Positions 25,913 to 34,580 of a DNA stretch of 46,809 bases are shown in pieces. The notes beneath the pieces were generated by a model. The model was given only the letters and a program-made list of their open reading frames with translations, was not told where the DNA came from and did no database searches. The first letter of the stretch is position 1, and the number at the start of each line of letters is the position of its first letter. Origin of the DNA: an uncultured Verrucomicrobiota bacterium (lineage in GTDB: Bacteria > Verrucomicrobiota > Verrucomicrobiia > Limisphaerales > CAIQOK01); the NCBI GenBank assembly GCA_903873415.1, contig CAIQOK010000184.1, positions 1 to 46,809 of the forward strand, given 5' to 3'. Made by a program: the position numbers and the translations under genes.

Positions 25913-26671
25913 ATGTCTGCCGAACAACGCCAGCAACGCATCGCAGCCTACCTGCACAAGGCCGAGTTCGCCTCGCTGGAGGAGCTGGCCCGGCACGTCG
26001 GCGCCTCGGTTTCCACCGTGCGGCGAGACCTGACCACACTTGCGGCCACGGGATCACTGAGGCGCACCCATGGCGGAGCCCGGTTGATCCCCGCCCCGAG
26101 CGAGGAATTTGCCTTCTCCTCCCGCAACACCCATCAACTCGAAGAAAAGGACGCAATCGGTCGGGCCTGCGCCGAACTGATCCAACCGGGCCAGAGCATT
26201 ATTCTTGACGCGGGAACAACCATCTACCACGTCGCGAGGCATCTCGAGGAGCGCGTGCCCCAGATCATCACCAACTCACTGCCCGTGGCCAACCTGTTCG
26301 GCGCCACCAACCGGCTGGAGGTGATCGTGAGCGGCGGCGTGATTTATCCGCGGCTGGGGGTGCTCGTCGGCCCGCTGGCAGTGGAGGCTTTCACCAAGAT
26401 CCATGCCGACGTGGCGATCCTGAGCGGCGGAGGTCTGACATTGGGCGGAGTAAGCAACTCGCATGGCCTCTTGATTGATATCCAGCGGGCCATGATCAAA
26501 GCCGCGCACCGAGTCATCTTCTGTTTCGACAACACGAAATTCGGCCGGCAATCCGTGCTGCCGCTCTGCGGGCTGGATTGCATCGACACCGTGGTTACCG
26601 ACGCCAAGGCGCCGCGCGAACTGGTCGCCCAGTTGCGGAAGAAAAACATTGAGGTGATCGTGGCCAGATAA
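25913..26671 (+). CDS. DeoR-family transcriptional regulator of the microcompartment operon
   Basis: This is a sugar-phosphate-responsive regulator of 252 residues. The N-terminal helix-turn-helix reads FASLEELARHVGASVSTVRR, and GSLRRTHGGARL follows. The C-terminal sensor domain has the phosphosugar isomerase-like motifs ILDAGTTIYHVARHL, ITNSLPVANLF, AILSGGGLTLGGVSNSHG and NTKFGRQSVLPL. I use the ATG at 25913. It diverges from pduL, and the spacer holds phased repeats that are the natural operator candidate. Relatives usually repress until a sugar phosphate binds; here a fuculose or rhamnulose phosphate is the obvious guess. Confidence 0.93.
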   Translation: MSAEQRQQRIAAYLHKAEFASLEELARHVGASVSTVRRDLTTLAATGSLRRTHGGARLIPAPSEEFAFSSRNTHQLEEKDAIGRACAELIQPGQSIILDAGTTIYHVARHLEERVPQIITNSLPVANLFGATNRLEVIVSGGVIYPRLGVLVGPLAVEAFTKIHADVAILSGGGLTLGGVSNSHGLLIDIQRAMIKAAHRVIFCFDNTKFGRQSVLPLCGLDCIDTVVTDAKAPRELVAQLRKKNIEVIVAR

Positions 26672-26701
26672 CAGGCCGGTTCGCCCCCCCGCCGCAGCGC
26701 T

Positions 26702-27622
26702 TCACTCCGTCAACAGCCCAACCAGCGCGCCGGCCACCTGTTCAATCCCAAGCTGCTGAAGCCCGCCAACAGGCTTGAGGATGCGCACGCCCGGCTGCGG
26801 CGGCCGCCAAACCCCCTCATTGCTCTCACCCCATAAAAGCAGACAGGGCAGTCCAATCGCCGCCGCGAGATGGGATATGCCCGAATCGTGCCCCGCAAAT
26901 GCGCAGCAGCCTTGCAATTCCACTGCCAGCTCCGAGAGCGGCAGGCTGCGGGCCAAGACGACACGTTCCGACGGCAACCCGCAAGCGAGCCGCCGCATCT
27001 TTTCACCTTCCGCCTCCCCTCCCGCCAAAAGGAGATCAAGGGCGGTTGTTTCCGTCAACCCTTGAAGCAACCCGGTCCATTGCTTTTCCGGCCAGTTTTT
27101 CTTTTCACTCCCGCTGCCCGGATGCAGGGCCAGACGGCGGTTGGGCCGGGGCGCACGGGGCGCCAAACGGAGCCGGGGTAGAGGATCGGCTTGGTATATG
27201 GCCAGGCGCTCCAGCGGCTTGAGGAATGCTTGGGCCGCGTGAATCAAACCCGCTTCGTCGGGCCGATGCGGGCCGAGGATAAACTGAGCCCCGGAACAGC
27301 GCGCCACATTGGCTTGGAAAACCCCGTCCGGATCGAACAGATAAGAGACAATAATCTCGAAACCTGAAAAATAATCAGAGAGCACAGCATCGAGAGTGCC
27401 GTTGCGTGCAAAGAATCCGGCCAGACCGCGTGCCTCGATGGGCTGAACCCTGTCCACCACCCCGCCAAGCATGGCCAGCTCAACAATGTGCGGATAGCCG
27501 ACGACCTCCAGATGCGCGTCAGGAAAATGACGGCGCAAGGCGTCGATGGCGGGCAGGGTCAGGATGAAATCGCCAATGGCACCGCCGCGCAGAACGAGGA
27601 TTTTACCAGGACGGGATTTCAT
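26702..27622 (-). CDS. GT9 family glycosyltransferase (heptosyltransferase-like)
   Basis: This is a predicted ADP-heptose-type glycosyltransferase acting on the lipopolysaccharide core in the cytoplasm, 306 residues. It begins GKILVLRGGAIGDFILTLPA, the family's acceptor-side motif, and has LALHPGSGSEKKNWP at the start of the second Rossmann domain and FAGHDSGISHLAAAIGLP near the end, with LLWGESNEGVW. I use the ATG at 27622, eight bases after GGGGA. The frame from 27637 is also open. It converges with deoR and follows a membrane protein gene. The exact sugar cannot be told. Confidence 0.87.
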   Translation of the reverse strand: MKSRPGKILVLRGGAIGDFILTLPAIDALRRHFPDAHLEVVGYPHIVELAMLGGVVDRVQPIEARGLAGFFARNGTLDAVLSDYFSGFEIIVSYLFDPDGVFQANVARCSGAQFILGPHRPDEAGLIHAAQAFLKPLERLAIYQADPLPRLRLAPRAPRPNRRLALHPGSGSEKKNWPEKQWTGLLQGLTETTALDLLLAGGEAEGEKMRRLACGLPSERVVLARSLPLSELAVELQGCCAFAGHDSGISHLAAAIGLPCLLLWGESNEGVWRPPQPGVRILKPVGGLQQLGIEQVAGALVGLLTE

Positions 27623-27687
27623 TTCAAAATTCCCCATCGCCCGGTCCGGCGCTCGGCCTCAAGATCAGGGTAGGACCGGGGCGGGAG

Positions 27688-28239
27688 TCAGAACTTGGTG
27701 AATCCCAAAGCGGCGACAAACAAACCGAAAATCAAGCGGAGAATGAGGCCGAAGCGGAGCCGGGATTCGCTGGCGGCCGACCAGTTGAGAAAATCACGCA
27801 TGCGCCACGGGGATACCGTCAACCATATGCCCGCCACCACCAGCACATAAGCCCAGGCCTGAATCACCAGCACCCAGGGGGTCGCCGGCAAAAAGGGGCG
27901 GCCGCTGTCCACCATGAGTTTGGCCAGCAGCAGAAAAACCACCGCCAGCCCCCGCACGGCCAGAAAGTCTTGGACGAAAACACAGGAACCCAGCCCCACA
28001 GCCGCAAAGCCCGCAAGGAGATAATCCTTGTAGCTCGCGAAATCGGAGATGGATTCCTGGCTTAGATTCCACACGAACCAGGCGGTGCCCAGCAACATGA
28101 GAGCAACGCCGGCGGGGGTGTTGCGGGAGAACCGCCGCAGAGCCGCGGCATATTTCCCCGGCCGGAGCAACCCGACGATTTGAATCAGGGCCAGCCCGAG
28201 GCCGAGCCCGATAACAAGACTGGAAAACTTAAGTGTCAT
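27688..28239 (-). CDS. Conserved-looking membrane protein of unknown function
   Basis: This is a protein of 183 residues with about five hydrophobic segments: near residues 5-25, 43-60, 72-90, 96-112 and 120-142, and a last one at 163-182. It lacks any motif I recognise. It lies between mpl and the GT9 gene on the same strand, 97 bases from mpl, so a role in the cell envelope is possible but unproven. Confidence 0.7.
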   Translation of the reverse strand: MTLKFSSLVIGLGLGLALIQIVGLLRPGKYAAALRRFSRNTPAGVALMLLGTAWFVWNLSQESISDFASYKDYLLAGFAAVGLGSCVFVQDFLAVRGLAVVFLLLAKLMVDSGRPFLPATPWVLVIQAWAYVLVVAGIWLTVSPWRMRDFLNWSAASESRLRFGLILRLIFGLFVAALGFTKF

Positions 28240-28336
28240 TGCTTATTTAAAAAGAAAGGATGGGGCATAAGGGAAAAGGACGCAAGCCGCCAGAGCAGAG
28301 CCAGAGCAGACGGATGCCACCCTGTGAGTTGACTCT

Positions 28337-29734
28337 TCAGCGCCGGGCCAATTGATCCAGCAACTTCTCATGAATGCCGCCGAATCCGCCATTGCTAAAA
28401 ACCACAATGACATCCTCGGCCCGGGTGCGCTCCACGAGGTGGGCGACAATCGCGTCCGCATCGGGCAGATAATTTGTTTCTCGTCCGGAATTCTTCAGGT
28501 CGCGCATGAGTTTTTCCGGGTCCAACCGTTCCGCCGGAGCCAATTGCTCCAGCCTGGCCACTTGGGCAACGACCACGACATCGGCGCGGCTGAAGGCGGC
28601 TACCAAATCATGCTGAAAAACATTGCGCCGGGTGGAATTGGAGCGGGGCTCGAACACCGCCCATATTTTTTGCGAAGGATACTTCACCCGCAGACCAGCC
28701 AGGGTCTCACGAATGGCTGTCGGGTGATGCCCAAAATCGTCGATCAACGTGACCCCGCCGACGACACCGCGCACCTCCATACGGCGCTTTATGCCACGAA
28801 ACGTGTCGAAGGCCGACTGAATCTGCGGATTGGACAAGCCGAAGTGCCGGGCGCAAGCCACCACGGCCAAGGCGTTGCGGACGTTGAATTCGCCCACGAG
28901 GTTCAGTTGAAACCTATATCCCTCGACCTCAAAACCGCTGGCGGTCGCTCCCAGATGCAGGTTGAGGGCTCTGACCCCACTGGCTTCACTCAGTCCGAAG
29001 CGTTTGACCGGACAGGGAGCGGCGGCCAGAAGATCTGGCAGATTGGGATCCTCACCATTGGCCAGCAAGAGTCCGTTGCGGGGAATGATGCGCACCAGAT
29101 GACTGAAGGTTTTCTTGACCGCCTCCAGATCCTGAAAAATATCCGCATGATCAAACTCAAGGTTGTTGATGATCACGGCCTCGGGGAGGTAATGGAGAAA
29201 TTTGCTGCGCTTGTCGAAGAAGGCCGTGTCATACTCGTCTCCTTCCAGAATAAAGCACTCCCCATCCGCAAAGCGCGCTCCTTGGCCGAGATTTTCCGGA
29301 ACCCCGCCGATAAGATAGCTGGGTTTCAGACCGTTGTGCTCAAAAACCCAGGCCAGGAGCGATGTCGTGGTCGTCTTGCCATGGGTTCCGGCGACCACGA
29401 TGGAACGGCGGCCGCGGATGAAAAACTCCTTGAGCAATTCCGGCAGCGAACAGTAGCGCAGCTTGTGCTCCAGCACGGATTCAGCCTCGGGATTTCCGCG
29501 GGAAATCGCGTTGCCAATAACCACAAGATCAGGACGAAAATCGAGATTGGCCTCGGAATAGCCATTCATGACGCGGATCTTGCGTTCCGCGAGAAACGTG
29601 GACATGGGCGGATAGACATTCAGGTCGGAACCGGTGACCACGAAGCCTTTTTCCGCCATGGCTGCAGCGACAGAGGCCATGGCTGTGCCTCCAACACCAA
29701 TAAAATGAACCGTTTTGAGCTTGCCGGAAAACAT
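28337..29734 (-). CDS. mpl: UDP-N-acetylmuramate:tripeptide ligase
   Basis: This enzyme of murein recycling attaches L-Ala-D-Glu-meso-diaminopimelate to UDP-MurNAc, 465 residues. The N-terminal Rossmann part starts VHFIGVGGTAMASVA, the ATP loop is VAGTHGKTTTTSLL, and the central domain has NNLEFDHADIFQD, characteristic of Mpl rather than MurC. The C-terminal domain has DDFGHHPTAIRETL and EPRSNSTRRNVFQ. I use the ATG at 29734, preceded by AAGGTGG; the long frame to 30076 overlaps the DUF2934 gene. It implies a meso-diaminopimelate cell wall and peptide recycling. Confidence 0.94.
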   Translation of the reverse strand: MFSGKLKTVHFIGVGGTAMASVAAAMAEKGFVVTGSDLNVYPPMSTFLAERKIRVMNGYSEANLDFRPDLVVIGNAISRGNPEAESVLEHKLRYCSLPELLKEFFIRGRRSIVVAGTHGKTTTTSLLAWVFEHNGLKPSYLIGGVPENLGQGARFADGECFILEGDEYDTAFFDKRSKFLHYLPEAVIINNLEFDHADIFQDLEAVKKTFSHLVRIIPRNGLLLANGEDPNLPDLLAAAPCPVKRFGLSEASGVRALNLHLGATASGFEVEGYRFQLNLVGEFNVRNALAVVACARHFGLSNPQIQSAFDTFRGIKRRMEVRGVVGGVTLIDDFGHHPTAIRETLAGLRVKYPSQKIWAVFEPRSNSTRRNVFQHDLVAAFSRADVVVVAQVARLEQLAPAERLDPEKLMRDLKNSGRETNYLPDADAIVAHLVERTRAEDVIVVFSNGGFGGIHEKLLDQLARR

Positions 29735-29795
29735 CGGGCCCACCTTAGCCAGAGCGACCCGAAGAGACAAAAGTTTTCTCCGCACCTGGCAAACT

Positions 29796-30128
29796 TCACA
29801 TCTTAGCCCGCAAGGGTGCGGACGACGCCCCGGCGCCCCGACGACCCGGCGGGACTGTGGTTTTAATTGTTGGAAGAGACACGTCAACCGGCCGGGTGAT
29901 CGGCACCGCTGGCGCAGCCGAGCGAACCGGTCCGGCACCCGGGGTGGCCGGAGTTGATTTGGAGCTGGAAGCCGGACGCGTCGCCCGCAATTCCGCCTCG
30001 GCCTGACGCCAATGTTCCTGACTCCGGCCGATGGGCCGGCCGGCCTGCTCCCAGAGCTGATACGCCCGCCGGGCAATTTCCTCGGGTTTGAGATTGCTGC
30101 CAGATGTGTTTTCGGTTTTCGTTGTCAT
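29796..30128 (-). CDS. DUF2934 protein
   Basis: This is a small protein of 110 residues. Residues 15-48 match the DUF2934 pattern: EEIARRAYQLWEQAGRPIGR, then SQEHWRQAEAEL. The rest is a Pro/Ala/Ser/Thr-rich, probably disordered tail rich in basic residues at the end (GRRGAGASSAPLRAK). The function of the domain is unknown to me. The gene stands directly downstream, in its own direction, of the 358-bp tandem repeat. Confidence 0.85.
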   Translation of the reverse strand: MTTKTENTSGSNLKPEEIARRAYQLWEQAGRPIGRSQEHWRQAEAELRATRPASSSKSTPATPGAGPVRSAAPAVPITRPVDVSLPTIKTTVPPGRRGAGASSAPLRAKM

Positions 30129-30240
30129 TTTTCTTGATTTGGTTGGTGAAAAATAGTTCCGTTCCTCAATTGCGTTTCAAACAGGCCCCTTCGGGTGCTG
30201 TAAGCCACTCCTTATGCTCTTGTGCGCGGCCTGAAACAGC

Positions 30241-31090
30241 CGGCCGGCGGGGAAACCCAAACTTCGCTCCTTTCAAAGCCTGAGACTTCCCCGCCACCCC
30301 ATCCAACCGTTCACTGAACGGCCCCCCTCTTCGCCTCTCCTTGGCAGTCGACAAATTATTTGATCCAAATCCGGCTCGCCTCAACCGGACCAAATCGCTC
30401 AGGCATTCTCGCCGGCCTCGAGCTGGCTGATCGCATTGGAATCATTCCGGACCGGGTGCCCTCTTCGCTCACAGGCATTTTGCGTCAAGCCTGCGCCCAT
30501 CAGGCCCGCTGCTCCTCCCTAAACAAAACGCAAAGCGGCCAGCCCCCCAACAAACAACTGTCCGCTTACAACCACTGCGGCCTCAACACCATGTCCCGCG
30601 GCCGGCGGGGAAACCCAGACTTCGCTCCTTTCAAAGCCCGAGACTTCCCCGCCACCCCATCCAACCGTTCACTGAACGGCCCCCCTCTTCGCCTCTCCTC
30701 GGCATTCAACAAATTATTTGATCCAAATCCGGCTCGCCTCAACCGGACCAAATCGCTCAGGCGCCCTCGCCGGCCTCGACCTGGCTGATAGCATTGGGAT
30801 CATTCCCAACCGGACGCCCTCTTCGCTCACAGCCATTTTGCGTCAAGCCTGCGCCCATCAGGCCCGCTGCTCCTCCCTAAACAAAACGCAAAGCGGGCAG
30901 CTCCCCCCAACAAACAACTGTCCGCTTACAACCACCCCGGCCTCAACACCATGTCCCGCGGTCGGCTGGGAAACCCAGACTTCGCTCCTTTCAAAGCCTG
31001 AGACTTCCCCGCCACCCCATTCAACCGTTCACTGAACGGCCCCCTCTTCGCCTCTCCTCGGCATTCGAGAAATTCTTGATCCACTTGGGC
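30241..31090. repeat. Tandem repeat with a 358-360 bp unit, about 2.4 copies
   Basis: Copy 1 (about 30241-30598), copy 2 (30599-30957) and a partial copy 3 (30958 to about 31090) are near-identical with scattered base changes. Each copy holds an inverted repeat GGCGGGGAA ... TTCCCCGCC (30246-30295, 30604-30653; third copy with one mismatch at 30964-31013) and a perfect palindromic hairpin CCGTTCACTGAACGG (30307-30321, 30665-30679, 31025-31039). Unit lengths of 358 and 360 are not multiples of three, so the short open frames seen in each copy are not a repeated protein. The rest of the 30129-31111 spacer shows no gene. Confidence 0.92.
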
Positions 31091-31111
31091 TCGATACCAC
31101 GCGCCCCGCAT

Positions 31112-31711
31112 TCACTCGTTCAACCCCCCATGCCGGTATCCGTATCCGGACACAACAAGAGCCGGTGCCCACAACCGGGCCGGGTGCTGAGCGTCCCCCT
31201 CGGACAAGTTCCACCAGGCTTGATTCGGCTGCTCATGCGCCCCTTCGCCAAACAGCACCGCCAACCGGACTTCCGACCATACCACCAGTGAACGAAAATA
31301 GCTCAAGGTCGGGTGGTCCGGCGCAGGCTTGGGCAAACAGGCATCAAACGAAACGACCACTGAGCAAGGCCGCCGCACCCGACGCCCCAACCAGTAGGTG
31401 ATCCATGCCTTTACCTGCTCGGGCAGGCTCTCGACAGAGTGGGCCGACACGATCAGGACATGGGCGGACAATCCGTCACTAGCCATCAACTCCCGGATCC
31501 CCCGAAGGCTCAGCAGTTCAAACCTGAACCCTTGCAGTTCCGACGAGCTCGCCGCATCCCTGTCCCCGGTCAATTGGCAAAGGATTTGCCGGGCCCGCAA
31601 TCCCGTGATCTGGTCCTCATAGCCCAGCAGATATTTCGGAGCCTGCTGGCCCACCGGCTCATGACCGCGTGCCTCGGAGGAAATCTGGGGGATTTGCAGC
31701 ATGACAATCAC
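31112..31711 (-). CDS. Hypothetical protein, paralogue of the gene at 32097-32612
   Basis: This is a protein of 199 residues from a GTG at 31711 that overlaps the upstream stop (GTGA); ATG at 31702 is an alternative. Residues 29-130 resemble the first gene of this operon: YEDQITGLRARQI matches FEDVATGVRARLS, LSAHVLIVSAHSVESLP matches VAVDIVLFSLHGWQPLT, and KAWITYWLGRR matches AWLAGWLADRQ. From memory, similar short proteins with a YED...A start and a S-A-H segment before a W-x3-WL helix are common in Verrucomicrobia. No function is known. It is the last gene of a tightly overlapping trio. Confidence 0.72.
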   Translation of the reverse strand: MIVMLQIPQISSEARGHEPVGQQAPKYLLGYEDQITGLRARQILCQLTGDRDAASSSELQGFRFELLSLRGIRELMASDGLSAHVLIVSAHSVESLPEQVKAWITYWLGRRVRRPCSVVVSFDACLPKPAPDHPTLSYFRSLVVWSEVRLAVLFGEGAHEQPNQAWWNLSEGDAQHPARLWAPALVVSGYGYRHGGLNE

Positions 31712-32100
31712 TTTTGAATCGACCGGATGGATCCCAGCGCCGGCTCTTTGGAACCACCAGTCGCGGCGGATCCGTGCGTGCCGAGCTGCTGGAGGATTTT
31801 ACCGCGCAGAGCGCTGTGCTGCTGACCCAGTTCCGCAGCATAAATGACCCGTCGAAATGGGGACGATTCCCGGTCTTGGGCCAAATACCATTCTGCCAAA
31901 GCCCACTCCTCATGCGTCGGCGGATTGCGGTCCAGCAGTCCTTTCTGATAGAGCAACGGCAGATAATCACACACCATTTCCCGGGTGATCCCGGGCAGAA
32001 ATGTTTCCGGCTGCATATCGCCGGGAAATCCGTCGACCACTCGTCCGTCAAGCCTCGGACTCGACGTCGGACCGGCTTGGGTGAGAATTGATTGGCTCAT
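31708..32100 (-). CDS. Hypothetical protein in an overlapping trio
   Basis: This is a protein of 130 residues with no motif I recognise. It has a conserved-looking middle, ITREMVCDYLPLLYQKGLLD, then HEEWALAEWYLAQDRESSPF and a helical end with GKILQQLGTHG. It looks soluble, with no signal or membrane segment. Its ATG at 32100 overlaps the stop of the preceding gene (ATGA) and its stop overlaps the GTG of the next, so the three proteins are probably made together and may act together. Confidence 0.7.
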   Translation of the reverse strand: MSQSILTQAGPTSSPRLDGRVVDGFPGDMQPETFLPGITREMVCDYLPLLYQKGLLDRNPPTHEEWALAEWYLAQDRESSPFRRVIYAAELGQQHSALRGKILQQLGTHGSAATGGSKEPALGSIRSIQK

Positions 32101-32612
32101 ACCAAAACCCCCGCCATCGGTTGACGACCGAAAGCCTGCGACACGCCGGGTGTTGAACCTTCACTGCCGCCATAAAAAAGACCGACTCGGGCCATGTCCG
32201 CCACCTGCTGCAACTGACGAACCACCGGGTTTTTCAGCCCCTGCGCGGCTGCGACCGAGTCGAGTAAAACACCCAAGGCGCAGGAAGGCTTCTGCCGGTC
32301 AGCCAACCAACCCGCCAGCCAGGCCACTGCGGCACCGGTAAGCGGCTGCCAACCGTGAAGAGAAAAGAGCACAATGTCCACGGCTACCGCCGGATCGGCG
32401 AGTTGCTTTTGAAAGAAACGCTGCCCCAGCAAATCAAGCCTCCAGCTCAGCAACCGGAACGGCTCGGGCTCCTCCAACCGGCAGGCCAAATGATCCAGCG
32501 AGAGCCGGGCACGCACACCGGTCGCCACATCCTCAAAAACCACGGCAACAGTCAGCGGAAGGGTTTTGAAGGTCCCGGCCTGCAGCGGATTGATGAGCTT
32601 GGTTTCGTTCAC
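32097..32612 (-). CDS. Hypothetical protein, paralogue of the gene at 31112-31711
   Basis: This is a protein of 171 residues, first of the trio. It has a YED-like start (VVFEDVATGVRARLSLDHLA), a middle with SWRLDLLGQRFFQKQLADPA, then AVDIVLFSLHGWQPLTGAAV, AWLAGWLADRQK, and a strand SCALGVLLDS. The alternation of helices and short hydrophobic strands suggests an alpha/beta fold such as a receiver-like or Rossmann-like domain, but I see no catalytic residues. It is soluble by appearance. The sequence 32613-32846 upstream holds no gene. Confidence 0.72.
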   Translation of the reverse strand: MNETKLINPLQAGTFKTLPLTVAVVFEDVATGVRARLSLDHLACRLEEPEPFRLLSWRLDLLGQRFFQKQLADPAVAVDIVLFSLHGWQPLTGAAVAWLAGWLADRQKPSCALGVLLDSVAAAQGLKNPVVRQLQQVADMARVGLFYGGSEGSTPGVSQAFGRQPMAGVLV

Positions 32613-32846
32613 GGGAGAGGAACATAGAATATGCGAAAAAAACCACCATTGTAGGACCTGCTGATTTCATATCAGCAAAAAGCTGACCCACTATCAGGCA
32701 AATCAGGCAGGCCAAAAAACCTGCCCATACCGGCATCTCCACCCCCAAAAACGGTCCGCCGGCGGCGGCAAAGGGGATGTCCGCGCAAGCCCCCTGCAGG
32801 CCGGGTGAGGGGAACTCCCACAGGCATTCCATTTACCGCTGCCGTT

Positions 32847-34571
32847 TCATGCTTTTTCCTGCTCAGGCAGAACCACACGGATGGTGCAGCCGTGACCGGG
32901 GCGGGAGCGGACGGAGATTTTCCCGTGATGCGCCTCCACAATGCGATGCACGATTGCCAGGCCAAGTCCCGTTCCGGCGCGCTTGGTGGTGTTTAACAGC
33001 GAGGTGAAAGCCAGACGCTGCTGTTCCTCACTCATCCCCTCCCCTGTGTCCACAAACTCCATCACAACCTGCCCCTCGGCATTGGGCCCGCTGCGGGTGC
33101 GGATAGTCAAACTGCCCCCGCCGGGCATGGCCTCCGCCGCATTAAGGAGAAGATTGAGGATGACCTGCTCCAACTGGGTGGCGTCGCCCGGAACGAACGA
33201 CAGATCGGCCTGCAAGTCGGTCACCCAGCGGATGTTCTGGTTTTTGAGTTTATGGCGCACCAGCAACCCCAACTCCTCGATCAATCGATTCAGATTCACC
33301 GGGGCCAGTGTCGGCTCAATGGTCCGGGCAAAATCAAGAATCTGCTCCACGATCTTGTTCAAATGATCGATTTTCTCCCCCAGAATCCGCGTGTCCTTTG
33401 CCCGAGGATCCCCCTCAGGAAACTTAAGGTCGAGCGAGTGATAAAGCATTTTCATCACCGTGAGTGGATTGCGGATTTCATGGGCCACTTCGGCCGCCAG
33501 CAGGCCCAAGGCCGAGAGTTTCTCATTCTGCCTCATCTGCTCCTCGACATCCACAATGCGCTCATAGAGGCGTGCCTTTTCAATGGCGATAGCCGAAAGG
33601 TCAGCCAAGGCTGAAACGATGCGGATTTCCTCGTTGGAGAACTGGTAGAATTGGCCCATGTAGATATTAAGGGCGCCCAAAGCCTTTCCGGCAAACACCA
33701 GCGGCACACTGAGCATCGATACCAACCCCTCGCTGCGGGCCACGTCCACATTCTCATAATGACTGGAAACTTGAACGTTCCCGACCTGCATTGGTTTCTT
33801 GCGCCGAATCACCACGCCCAGCAGGCTGTCGCTGAAACTCAACCGGGGTTTTCCCTGATAAGTCTCACCCGCCCCGTGAGAGGCGCGCAGGTCCAGCCAC
33901 TCGCCAGTGGCATCGAGCATCACCAGCGAGGATGTCTTGGCATGCATGAGGTGGCAGGCTTCGCGCGCCACCACCTGCAGCGCATCATCCAGATTCAGGG
34001 TGGAATTGATGGCTCCACTGACTTCGGCCAGGGACTCGAAGAGACGGGCCTTGAGCCGGAGTTGCTCATAGCGCCAGGTGTTCTGGATGACCCGCACGGC
34101 CTCCTGCGCCAGCGCCTCCAGCAACTCCTGATCCTCCGCACTGAACGCGTCCAGCCGGTCGGAGTCCACGTTGAGCACCCCCCGCACCTCCTCCTTGACC
34201 ACGAGCGGCACCGCCAGTTCCGAGCGCACATCGGGCTGGATCATGATGTAATGGGGCTCGGTCCGCACGTCGCCTGAACGCACCGCTCGGCCGGTACGCG
34301 CCACCATCCCCGTGAGCCCTTCCCCGACCCGCAGCTTGAGTTCCGCCGCAGCGACAGGCAGTCCGGCGGCGGCCTGGATGTCAAGAAAGCCGCTCGTCGG
34401 ATTGAGCAGCACGACCGACCCGCTGGTGGCCCGCATCAAACGCAACGCCTCGCTTAGGATCAACTGGAGCGCCGCCTGCGGCTCCAGCGTGGAGTGGATC
34501 ACGTTGCCGACCTGATAGAGCCGCTGCAAGCGCTCGTACCGGGCTTTGAGTTCAGTCAGTTCATCACTCAT
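32847..34571 (-). CDS. Sensor histidine kinase with two GAF domains
   Basis: This is a cytoplasmic sensor kinase of 574 residues. A short coiled N-terminus is followed by GAF 1 (about 20-165) and GAF 2 (about 185-335), then the dimerisation domain with the phosphorylated histidine near residue 364 in AAEVAHEIRNPLTVMK, and the ATPase domain with N-box LEQVILNLLLNAAEAMPGG, G1 FVDTGEGMSEEQQ and G2 GTGLGLAIVHRIVEAH. It has no membrane segment or receiver domain, and no response regulator is adjacent. The start lies 10 bases after the LptG/F-type gene's stop. The signal is unknown. Confidence 0.95.
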   Translation of the reverse strand: MSDELTELKARYERLQRLYQVGNVIHSTLEPQAALQLILSEALRLMRATSGSVVLLNPTSGFLDIQAAAGLPVAAAELKLRVGEGLTGMVARTGRAVRSGDVRTEPHYIMIQPDVRSELAVPLVVKEEVRGVLNVDSDRLDAFSAEDQELLEALAQEAVRVIQNTWRYEQLRLKARLFESLAEVSGAINSTLNLDDALQVVAREACHLMHAKTSSLVMLDATGEWLDLRASHGAGETYQGKPRLSFSDSLLGVVIRRKKPMQVGNVQVSSHYENVDVARSEGLVSMLSVPLVFAGKALGALNIYMGQFYQFSNEEIRIVSALADLSAIAIEKARLYERIVDVEEQMRQNEKLSALGLLAAEVAHEIRNPLTVMKMLYHSLDLKFPEGDPRAKDTRILGEKIDHLNKIVEQILDFARTIEPTLAPVNLNRLIEELGLLVRHKLKNQNIRWVTDLQADLSFVPGDATQLEQVILNLLLNAAEAMPGGGSLTIRTRSGPNAEGQVVMEFVDTGEGMSEEQQRLAFTSLLNTTKRAGTGLGLAIVHRIVEAHHGKISVRSRPGHGCTIRVVLPEQEKA

Positions 34572-34580
34572 GGCCTGGAC

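Noticed and set aside
28352-29806. Plus-strand open frame of 484 codons
   Set aside because: It is antisense to mpl and shows no protein-like features.
30241-31090. CRISPR array
   Set aside because: Repeats are about 358 bases long and directly adjacent, with no short regular repeat-spacer pattern and no cas genes in the window.
30166-31111. Three similar short frames (FSERLDGVAGKSQALKGAK type) on the minus strand
   Set aside because: They are translations of the 358-bp repeat. Unit lengths of 358 and 360 shift the frame between copies, and there is no ribosome-binding site.
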